Under the pieces are notes generated by a model, which did not search any database, was not told the DNA's origin, and saw only the letters and a list, made by a program, of their open reading frames with translations. DNA of 64,000 nt from Ctenosaura bakeri (lineage: Eukaryota; Chordata; Lepidosauria; Squamata; Iguanidae): positions 62,001 to 126,000 of the forward strand of contig CAOLHI010000618.1 of NCBI GenBank assembly GCA_948474755.1, in the 5' to 3' direction. Positions 47,857 to 57,665 of the stretch are shown piece after piece. The first letter of the stretch is position 1; each line of letters begins with the position of its first letter. A program made the position numbers and the translations under genes.

Positions 47857-48128
47857 TTAATCTCTGTCTTAACTCAGTGTTTTGAAACAGTGCTGCTTTT
47901 AGGAATTAATTCATACACATTTTCGGGTTTTCCCTGTTTTTTGGCTTTTGTTCATCACTGTAAGAACAACTGTTGTAGAATGAACAAATGAATAAATAAA
48001 AACCTCACAGATTTAAATATGGTCTGAAAGAACAGATTTTTTCCCTTTTAGTCCCCGCATACTTTCTCCCTGTAGATGTCCTAGGATTGGCTTGGCAGCT
48101 GTTTCCCACTCCCACAGTCCTAAATAAC

Positions 48129-48546
48129 GACCCTTTCTGCATATGTGGGGGGAAATGCCCCAAAACAGAGCTTACTGGCTTTGTTTTCCGGCCGGCTGAG
48201 TCCGTCGCCACAAGGAGCAGCGCGAGTTCGCTGCTCCGCAGTCCTCTGGCGTCCCAAAATGCGGCTTCCGGTTGGTTCACCAACTGGAGAAGCTTGCCAG
48301 CCAGAAGTCCACCCCTGGCAGATCTGAAGGCACGCACTTGTGCGCGCCTGCAAATCTACTCCGGGGCTGGGCAACGGAGCAGCACGGGGTTGTGCAGTCC
48401 GTGCTTTTTAAAAACCTCCGGTCGCTCCGGAGTGGACTGAGGTATGGAACTACAAAAAGTAGTTCACCCCAGTCCACTCTACAGTGCAGAAGACTTCCGT
48501 TGAAGGTCGCTCTGCACTGTTTTAATAGCCCGGTGCAGAAAAGGCC
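48129..48546 (-). mobile_element. Long Harbinger-like MITE, subfamily B
   Basis: A 418-bp element with ends 'gaccctttctgcatatg' and 'cggtgcagaaaaggcc'; flanks AAC and AAT, near matches. A minus-strand GTAAGC donor-like site (complement 48170-48175) is 46 bp from the end, as in the other B copies. The hairpin seen at 4873 has lost most of one arm here (about 48405-48430). Confidence 0.75.
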
Positions 48547-50318
48547 AATGTGTCTAACTGCAAGGAGAACACACACACACAGCCCTATCTTGTGGCTGGA
48601 GAAAACAAACAGAAATCAAGTAATGAATCCCAGCTAGCTTCCCTCTTCTAGGATTTCTGCCTAGCTAGCCAGAAAGCTGTCTGGTAGGAGTAAGGGCTGT
48701 TGAGGCTTATTCAATTCCAGCACAGAGTTTCAAGGGGGGAGGGAGATGGAAAAGTCCTCAGTGAAGTCTAGCAGTCCTTCATCCTATCGTATTTCTATGA
48801 ATCCCATACCTAGAGAGGGCTGGGTCTTCTAGAGACAAGAATAAGAGCTGCTGGAGCTTTCTGATGAATGTTCTTTTCTCCTGTTGGGAATTTAAAGGGA
48901 GAAAACAAAAATGGAGCAAAAATAATAAGGGGGAAAATCCCTGTTTAAACTCAAGGCATCCACTTTCTTGTTAGTAAAGGCTGGGGCTTGGACTATTGAG
49001 AATGCTCAGATCTTTCAAGCAAGCCAGGGGGGCCACACACAAAACGGCAAACAAGATCAACCATTCCTCCCTCTGCACTACCCTCCCACAGCTCTGTAGC
49101 ACCACACACATTCAAACCTAAGCCTGTTTGTTATGTTCAGATAACTCTGAGTGAAATTCATCTTTGCAAATGGTGCCTGCTTGCTTTACAGGCATCATGT
49201 TCCTACTGAAGTGCATTTCTCATGGTGCTTTTGAACACTCTTTTTGTTAATGTTTCTCCTCCCCCCACTTACTGGTGTTCTCCCTCCTTTTATGACTATT
49301 TTTCTCATGCATTTGAGTGTTAAGAAAAGCCAAGAGCAAGCAATTTCTTCTTCTGACCCAGAATTGTCATCATACCTTACAAGTGCATTTTCACTTTTAT
49401 AAGAATGACAGATCCCATCATTTATTATATTCTGGGGTCTCCCACCACCCTGGTTGTGTGTGTGGAAACACTTTGTCATCTATTATGGAGTGCTGGGTGA
49501 ACCTTGAATCCTATTGGATATTCAACAATATAGTTATAGTTATGTCTTATGGGACCAGACCTTGTCCTTCTGTTGTCTCTCTCTCCCCCTTCCCCCTGCC
49601 TTTCTGCTCATTATATATGGAGATCAGCATTGGACTTAACATCTGACCATGGTGGCAAATACAAACTATTTCAGAATTGTGCTTTGTTCATCCAAGAATA
49701 TTGAGGTTTGCCTTTTTTATATTTACACTGAACTTTATATTTGCATTAATACAACTGCAATGCATCAATGATGTTGACTATGGTGCTGAATTGGTTTTCC
49801 GTTGTAATGAAGACAAAAGTTCCAGTGGTATTAGATTTCTTTTATGTCACATTTTGAGAAAAAAGTTTACATTTTTTATCACTTGTTCCAAAACAGGGAA
49901 TGGAGTGTTCACATTACACCATCCCAAACAAACCTGAATATATTTTTTATTATACACCCATGGAAAGAAGAGAACACGAAAGTCCATTTACTATAGAAGA
50001 GTGATCAGTTGCTAGAGATGCTTCTGGTGTGATGGGAGGGCTGAAGACACACTATCATCTCCAAGAAGAAAGGCTAAATCATTTGGGATTCTTCACTATT
50101 GGCTTGGATTTTCATGATCTTACTAGTATAGTTAGTATCCCCAAACCTGTCCATTTCACTGTATACCCCAAAGCCAGATTACACTGAGACCCTACATGGT
50201 GTACATGGTGTTTTAGACCTCGACCAGGGAGACCCATGCTCAAATTCCTATTTGACTATAAAGTTTACTGGTTCACTTTTAGCCTAACCAACCAGACAAG
50301 GCTGTGTTAGAAATATAG
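48547..50318. other. No recognisable gene
   Basis: Stop-rich DNA. Frames of 94 and 109 codons at 49195-49646 overlap on opposite strands without domain features. Confidence 0.45.
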
Positions 50319-50885
50319 TTGTTTTCATTGTTGTTAATTGCCATCATGTTGACTTATGGCAACCCTATAACTATTAGTATTCAATGATGTATCTTGATAC
50401 TTCAGAATCTGGTCTAGTTCCTTCACAGCTGCCCTTTCAGACTTAAGTCTTCTTCTGATTTCCTCACGGTAGTTTCCATTCTGAGTAATGACTTGAGCCA
50501 AGGTAAGGAAAATATTCAGCTAGTTCAGTGTCTTCATTGTGTACTTTAAAGTTATGTAAATAATCTGTGGTCATTATTTTTGTTTTCTCGATGTTCAACT
50601 GTAAATCTGTCTTTGCACTTTCTTCTTTGACGCTTTTCATTAATCATTCCAAGTCTCTGCTATTTTCTGCTTGTAGCATGGTGTCATTTGCATATCTTAA
50701 ATTGCTGTTCCTTCCTCCAATCTTCACAGCTTCTTTCTGCAACTCTAATCTTGCTTTATGCTATGATCAGCACACAAGATAAAAAGATGGATTGATAAAA
50801 TCTTGATGGTAGCCTCTTGTCTTGAGTACATGTTATACATCATAACAATCAAATCTTGTAGCATACCCATTTCTTCAAGAGTGGT

Positions 50886-51077
50886 TCATAGTTTTTCATC
50901 ATCTATACAATCAAAGCTTTTGCTATAACCTATAAAGCACAGGTTGATTTTCTTCTGAAATTCTTTGATGCGCTCCATTACCCAATGTACATTTGCAGTA
51001 TGATCTCTAGTGCCTCTTCTTTTCCTTGGACATCTGGCATTTTTCATTCCATACAGAATAACAGTATTAGTTGACAA
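50886..51077 (-). pseudogene. Bov-B reverse transcriptase fragment
   Basis: Contains 'CFIGYSKSFDCIDDEKL', the first catalytic motif of the Bov-B reverse transcriptase palm (F-x-D-Y-x-K-A-F-D type), with the last Asp retained and the earlier one replaced by Gly. The frame is open for 63 codons only. Confidence 0.8.
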
Positions 51078-51764
51078 ATTTTAGTTAGGTCTAGAATAGG
51101 TTCTGTCTCAGTAGCTTGAAGCAACTCTATTGGTATGCCATCTGACCTGGTGATTTATTTTTCCCAAGTGCTCTGCCTGCAGATTCCACTTCACTTTCTG
51201 AAATTGCAGTTTCATCTTCAAAGGTGCTTCCTTGAGAGAATTTGTCATCCTTTCATCCCTTTTATATAGTTCTTCAGTGTATTTTTTCCATCATTTTTTT
51301 ATTTGTACTTGGTACGCACAGTTCTACTCTTGGTTTGAATTTCCCTTTGATTTCTTAGACCTTGTGGAAGAGGTCACTTGTTATTCCTTTTTGTTGTCAT
51401 TTTTTTTTTGTCATCTCTGGATTGATTGTTGTAGCAGTTCTTTTTGTCCCTCTGCACAAGTCACTGAACAGTTACAGTCTGGGTTCTGACCCTGTATCTT
51501 CCATCTTTCACTTTTGCTTCACATCCATCCTTAACTGCTTGAAAAGTTTTGTCTGTCATCCATTGAGGCTTTTCATTGCTTCTGGCTACAGATAGTGTCT
51601 TGTTGCCTTCCTCCCTAACAATGTCTCTGGCTTCAGTCCAGAGTTCTTCTGACTCCTGATCAATTAGGCTTAATAGTACAAATCTATTTTTTACACAATC
51701 TTTAAATTCTACAAATATTTTTCCCTGAAGTCTTATTGATATTATTCAGTTAGACTTTGCGTTA

Positions 51765-52280
51765 CATTCAACTCTCCACATTTACATTCAACTCTCCACA
51801 TTTACAAATTACAGGTTTGTGGATACCACATTTAGCATCTCAGAACCCTGGCAAAATGAAAAAAACTGCAAATATCAACATGTGTGTGTCCGTGGGCAAA
51901 GGGCCAAGGCATGGTAGGGAGGGCAGACACTCATGGTCCAAACCAGGTCAGAGAAAGGAGAGGGAACATGAGTGGGCCAGCCTATACTTCTTCTCTGTCA
52001 CCCATCTCCTTCCTTGGATGTGTGTGGGGCATCAGGAGAGGGTTTGTGGTGCTGAGAAATCAGCGTGTGAGCTGTCTTTAGTTGGCTAAACAGCAGCAGC
52101 TGGCAGAGGAGGAGAAGCATCAGAGGTGGGTTTTTAAAGGGCAATGTGGCCTGATCAGAGCTGCTCAGAGAGAAGTTTCCCCCAGAAAAGTTAAGTGCTT
52201 GGGGGAGGGGCAGGGTTTGGAGAAACTCACAAATAATCAAATCTTTCAGTGTTCAACCCATGAATCTGGAGAGCTGCCTC
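51765..52280. mobile_element. Tigger/mariner-like element inside Bov-B
   Basis: A 516-bp insert with ends 'cattcaactctccacattta' and 'tctggagagctgcctc', flanked by TA on both sides (51763-51764, 52281-52282). Removing it and one TA restores a Bov-B junction 'gcgttatatcc' that matches the uninterrupted second Bov-B ('gcattatatca', about 62919-62929). The interior matches 63523-63997 ('ggtcagagaaaggagaggga', 'gctgagaaatcag'). Confidence 0.85.
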
Positions 52281-52371
52281 TATATCCTTTGACTACTTTT
52301 GCTACATCTCTCCTCACTATTAATGCCACCCCATTTCTTCGTACACTTTCATTTCCTGAGTAAAACACTGT

Positions 52372-52722
52372 CTAATTATCTGACTCAAAATGTCCAATTC
52401 CTGTCAACTTTAGCTCCCGCTTCCCAAGTACTGCAATGTTTATATGTTCCATTTCTTGTATTAGTATTTCTTGCTTCTCCTCATTCATGCTTCTCACATT
52501 CCATGTTCCTATAATATGTGTTGTGCAGATTTGGGCTTTCCTTTCACCTCTGAGCATGTCAACAACTGAATGTCCTTTTGACTTAAATCCACTTGCACCA
52601 TTAGCCATAGCTTTACTTGTAGCAGTCCTCTGCTGTACCCCAATATCTTGTCGAATGTCTTCTGACTTGGGATGGTCACCTTCAGGCACTATCTCTTGTT
52701 TCCTTTTAGATTGTCTCATCAT
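52372..52722 (-). pseudogene. Bov-B endonuclease N-terminal fragment
   Basis: Contains 'IIGTWNVRSMNEEKQEIL' and 'GKRELKLTGIGHF', the start of the apurinic-type endonuclease of Bov-B LINEs; the Asn and Glu of the active site are in place. Upstream 'KSEDIRQDIGVQQRTATS' fits the linker of reptile Bov-B. The frame ends at the next mutation, before the rest of the domain. Confidence 0.85.
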
Positions 52723-52740
52723 AGGGTTTTCACAAGGACA

Positions 52741-53170
52741 TTCAAGAGGTGTTTACTGTGCCTCCTTCTGTGCAGTACTAATAAGTATTAGTTATGATGC
52801 CACTGGCATTGTCTCTGAGTGATCCTCTGCCAGTGTTTCCCCCTACTACAGCTGCTGCCCAGTCTGTGTTTTTCACATTTAGTCTGGCTCCTTAGCAAAA
52901 GGTTGTCTGACCCTACCAGTAGCACTGCTATCACCACCACCATCACCACCACCACCACCACCACCATCACTGTTGGCTCTTGCCTCACAGGAACATCCAG
53001 TTCCACTACCATGGAAAAAGTTGTGCCATAGCAGATCCTTAGGAATCCCATGTCCTTTCCATCATTTACTTGTGAAAACTGCCTGTTTAGTGTCATGAGG
53101 TGAGAATTATTCTGCAGTAAGAAATTGATACTGTATCTTGCTACGAATATTTGCAAAGTCATCTGGAAGT
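52741..53170 (-). repeat. Possible Bov-B 5' extension with (CAC)n
   Basis: An uninterrupted minus frame (52788-53162) reads toward the Bov-B start. It includes a (CAC/CAT)n trinucleotide run at 52930-52972 that encodes poly-valine. It could be the 5' part of the LINE or flanking host DNA. Confidence 0.3.
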
Positions 53171-54514
53171 GTTCATCTTGCTAGGATGTTCTTTAAGTTT
53201 TTCCTTTCCTTTCCTTTTTTTAAAAATTTGGTTTTCAATAGGGCTGCTAACACTCAAGTCCCTTAACATCTGGGACTCCAGCTGCAAAGCTTTCACCTTG
53301 CTCCCCACTCTCTTGCGCTTGCTGCTGAACCTGAATTGTCTTTATGACAAGATGACAGCAATCATGCCTGTTTACAGTTAATTTGTTCTGACTATCAGAA
53401 CGTATACTAAAGCCTTCAATTCCCAGCACTGGAAAAAATATCCCTTGCCTTCTCTTTTTATAATGTGAATAATTAAGTTAAAATTCCTCAAAACTAGTAT
53501 TTACATACAGAAGACCATGGCAGATATCTTCTCCAATATTTTAATATGGAAGTTGCCTTTGTTTGCCCTTGTGCTGTGCCTCTGCCCAATTCTTAATTCA
53601 GTTATTAGCCATTCTATTGCAGAATATTGCCTATCTTCATCCTATCTCTGGTCTTCTTTCAAATGTGTCACGTTCAATAACTTGAACATCAAGGAGCTAC
53701 AGTTTTGACAGGTGGATTGATGGGCTTATAGTCTGATCTTTCTCTGTGAAAGAGCATATTCTTGCATAAGCTCAGGTCAGACAAATATGTGGCTTTTAAT
53801 TCTACAAATATGACTTCTTGGTAGGTGCGAAGAATTCATAACAATAGTCTTTTTAAAGTCCTGACAAGCTAGGAAGGAGCATGGCTTTTTATAAGCGAGG
53901 GAATAAACTCTACAGTAAAAAAAATGGAAACAAAAGACAATATACCCCTAGTGGCTGGAATCATGTTGGCATGTTACACAAGAGGCTGTACTGTTTCTAG
54001 GGCTACATAATAGTGGAGATAGATGGCGGACAAATTCTGCCAGGTGTGAACAGCCTATTTCTCTAACGTCTTTCTTGCTTCTCAGCTTTTGAGCCCATGG
54101 CCTCCTGCTGCCATAACCTGGGACTGCATCAGTATAACTGATGGTTAACACCTAGTAACTAGCATGGTTAACACCTATGTAATGGGCCAACAACATTAGC
54201 TTCAGTTCCTGGGTTTCTTTCCATGTATGGAAGGGAAGGGCAATTTCTGTCAACTTCTCCCTCCATCTATGGTGCTCTGTACATGCTACACAAATTCAAA
54301 AAGCACCTAAATCCACAAAAACAATCTGAGGTGAAGGCAGCAGCAGAGAGATGGCAGCTATGTAAGTTCCTTATTCCATTTGATTGATGCAAAGAGAGCA
54401 GAATACTCTACAGAACTTTGCCCTTGTCCTGGCATAAGGGCATTATCATACGGACAGTGCAACACTACACTGGTCTATGCAAACATAAGCTCCACTGAGT
54501 TTCATGGGACTACT
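53171..54514. other. No recognisable gene
   Basis: Nothing recognised beyond short A/T runs. Confidence 0.45.
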
Positions 54515-54748
54515 ATTGTTGTGTGATTTCAAGTTGTTTCTGATTTATGGAGACCCTAAGGCAACTTCGTTGTGGGTTTTTTCTTGGCAAGATTTGTTCA
54601 GAGGGCAGTTGCCATCATTTCCCTCTAAGGCTGAGAGAGTATGACATGCCTAAAGTCATCCAGTCAGTTTCAGTGGCCAAATGGGGATTTTAACTGGTCT
54701 TCTAAGAGTTCTAGTCTGAGACTCAAACCACTGCACAGTACTGGCTCA
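54515..54748 (-). repeat. Sauria-type SINE
   Basis: Near full-length reverse copy: 'gtgatttcaagttgtttctg', 'agatttgttcagagggcag', 'cctaaagtcatccagtcag' and head 'ctgagactcaaaccactgc'. Confidence 0.9.
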
Positions 54749-55211
54749 TGTAACTTAGCCCCAGGAAAAGCCAGGTGAAGATGATTGAGGCCCTGGAACT
54801 ATTTCAAAAACATGTGGGTGTTGTTGGGGTGCCAGCTTTGCACTCCAACAGATCTGACTTGCCAGTGCTGTCAGGCCAAAACAATAATCCTTCTCTCTCC
54901 AGCAGGCACTTACTCCTCCGACACCTGAGGGAAGAGGGGTTTTGCATATCCCCCTGCCCACATTCCAGCTGGCATGTCCAAAGCAAATGTCTCAGAGGCA
55001 GCAACCTTATTATGTCACCCACTTCTTCACTAACTCTATAGCCAAGAAATGGGGCTTAAATTCTAGTATCACAATGCAAGAAGCCTGTGTGTGTGTGTGT
55101 GTGTATGTACGTACATGAGTAATTCCAGCAGCCATTGAGAGTCCCGGAGCATTTGCTCCACTTGTACCATTGATAATCCATCTTCCATCCTAGGTAAGTA
55201 CAATTGCAACA
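54749..55211. other. No recognisable gene; (GT)n
   Basis: A (GT)n run at 55086-55105 is the only repeat. Overlapping frames of 68-88 codons at 54755-55041 lie on both strands and lack domains. Confidence 0.45.
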
Positions 55212-55850
55212 TTAGTATCATAGTCATAGACTCTTAGAGCAGGAAAGGATCACAAGGGCTATCTAGTCCAACCACCTGCTGTTCAGGAATATACAACTAA
55301 ACTGCTCCTGGGAGGTGTCCATCCAATATAAGACGTCTAAAAATGGAGAGTCCATCATCCTCTGTTCGATTGTTGAACAGTTCTGTAAGAAAAAAAAATT
55401 CTTCCAAATGTTTACGTGGAATAATTCCATTCTCTCTAAACATTTCCTCAGTTCTTTGTTCTAGAACAGTAGTTCTTAACCAGGGGTCTGTGGGCCTCCA
55501 GGAGGCTGCAATATCTTCACAGGGGGGTCTGTGAAGGCTTGAAGAAATGTTATGAATTTTTGCAAATAAAATAGAAAGGAAGAAAGAAAGACAAATTTGT
55601 ATGGAATCATTCCAATAAAAAATATTTTAGGAGTGTGTGTTTTTATTCATTCCTCTCTTTTCTCCAAATTTTAAGACCTTTGATGAGCAACTTTAAGTAA
55701 ATGTTTGAGGAACTTTAGGGTTTTAAATATTGAGTTAAATCTTGGAGGAGCCTGGCAACACAGCATATTTAAAAGGTGTCTATAGTAAAGAAAAGGTTAA
55801 GAACCACTGTTCTAGAATTTCCTCTGTCATCCTCAGCCTGGTATAAGTAC
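55212..55850 (-). mobile_element. CR1 LINE 3' end split by a hAT element
   Basis: 'tcatagactcttagagcagg' and 'ggctatctagtccaaccacc' are the reverse complement of the CR1 terminus. The fragment continues to 'tcagttctttgttctagaa' (55466), is interrupted by 55467-55809, and resumes with 'tttcctctgtcatcctcagc'. It is more diverged than the copies at 32452 and 36895. Confidence 0.75.
55467..55809. mobile_element. hAT-type non-autonomous element
   Basis: A 343-bp insert with ends 'cagtagttcttaacc' and 'ggttaagaaccactg' (14 of 15 bases complementary), flanked by an identical 8-bp duplication TTCTAGAA (55459-55466, 55810-55817). The interior is AT-rich, with a remnant reading 'ggggtctgtgaaggc'. No coding capacity. 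Confidence 0.92.
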
Positions 55851-57305
55851 TGGGTTAGTCTACCATGTAACTAACCTAGGAAAATCAGAGATACTGGCCT
55901 GGACCAAGAAACTGATCTTTCAGAAATATTATAGTCAGCTAGTCACTTTGAAATACAACTCTATGGGTGCACGTAGTAAGCAGGCTTTGGTTGAAGTCTG
56001 CGCTACCTTGTCTAGAGCTGTTTCACACAAACAGTTTGTCAAGGAAAACACCCTTTGTGCAATCAATCATATTTTCAAGTGCTTCTCAGTTCTACATGTG
56101 TGGATTTGCCCTTTATCCAAATGGCTAAGGCAAAGCATACATCTTTGGACAAAAAACACCTTGTCTTTCTACAATTACTTGAGCAAGCCTTTAATGAAGT
56201 TGCCTTCCCATGAGCTCACTCTCTAGATTTCATTTCATTTCTCTGAATCCCACTTGCATTTTATTCCTATCCTTGTTTCATATCAACATTTGAGTTTTTT
56301 TACACTTTTCTTCCAGTACCTAAAGGTGTGTGTGTTTATGCAATGTGAATTTTTAGCTGCTCGCATTTTAAAATACATGTGTGTTGTTTTGTCTGTACTT
56401 TAATTCTCTGAAATGGTCTGTGAGTTCTACAAATGTGTGAATTCTTAAGGGAAGATATGTTTCTTCTCATTAAATCTTGGAAGTGGCAAATAATACTTCC
56501 ATCAGGGCTCTTGAATCCAAAAAAGATTCTTCTCAACCCCCAATCACAATCTTATGCCTTTAGTAGTGTTTTTAAAAATCCACACCAATCACTAGTGACA
56601 TAACATGTGATACAATCATACACTGTATTATAAAATATGTTTATATGACTGTATTTTTCATTAACAGGTATTTCATGATCTCCACTGACTAAACCAGCAA
56701 TAGGATATGTTTTGTTTTGTTTTTTGCATATGATGCAATGATATCTAAACAGGTATATCTATAGCTATATCTCTTGCTCTGTCTATATCTGAAGTGAGAT
56801 TGCCTTGGGTTCTGTGCTAGGAGAAAGGTGAAATATTAAATACATGCATACATAGTGTAGCTTACAGTTTTCATTTCCTCCTTAAGTGCCCAGAAGCTAA
56901 AAGGAAATAAGGCAGTTGTTCTGAGGTTGGAAAGGAGCTGCCCATTCATCTTGGTGAAACAGGACTGCTCTCACTATGGAAACACATTGTAATGCTAAAC
57001 TTGAACAGCAGCTGTCTGACCTGGTTTCTTCTTAAATGCCAGGAATGGTAAGCAGGTGCATATCTGCAAGCACTGGGGAGAGAATGTGTCAGCAACACCT
57101 GGCCAGTTCTTAGCCACCTTATGGGGGAAAGTGGGAACAAAGCACTACAGAGAGAACGAAATACTTGGCCCAATATAAAGAGTGTGGGGTAGATGAGCTC
57201 ACAAAACCCTGTGCAAAAGATCACCCCAAATGCAGAGGTAGTTTCCTGTGGGGAAACGAAGTCTCCATACCATATAGCATAGCATGACGGGACCCTTTAT
57301 ATGTT
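55851..57305. other. No recognisable gene
   Basis: The 92-codon frames at 55948-56226 (plus) and 56946-57224 (minus) have no domains. Nothing else recognised. Confidence 0.45.
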
Positions 57306-57665
57306 TTTTTAATTTAATTTTTATTAAGGTTTATAAAACTAGAGGCTAAAAATCAAAAAGGAAAGTCTCAGCAAACATGTAAATATATATCATACATATA
57401 ATCTATCAACCATCTCTGGATCATTCAATTTCCCAGTCATCACCATCTTCACATGACTTCCCCACTAGATTGTCCTTGTGTTAATATACAATATAAACAA
57501 ATGAGGACCTATTTTCACCAACATTTAAACATCAACAGGGCTCTACTAATATAGACAATAATAAATTCCTACTTTATTTTTACATCCTTTATAACATCTT
57601 CCAATATACCTTAAATAATAGGAGAGAAAAAAATAAATTCTTATATTTAGTATATATGGTTTTGT
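57306..57665 (-). mobile_element. L1-like LINE 3' untranslated end
   Basis: Plus strand 'aatttttattaaggtttata' followed by A/T-rich DNA with 'ataacatcttccaatatacc' and 'taataggagagaaaaaa' resembles, on the minus strand, the 3' untranslated region of reptile L1-type elements. No coding sequence remains. Confidence 0.45.

Larger units (their letters stand above)
50319..52740 (-). mobile_element. Bov-B LINE, degenerate
   Basis: A minus-strand LINE of the RTE/Bov-B type. From 5' to 3' on that strand: endonuclease start (52372-52722), a Tigger-like insert (51765-52280), reverse transcriptase (motif at 50886-51077) and a 3' tail at 50319-50370 ('catgttgacttatggcaacc') that matches the SINE tails in this window. 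The reading frame is broken many times. It may extend to about 53170. Confidence 0.85.
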
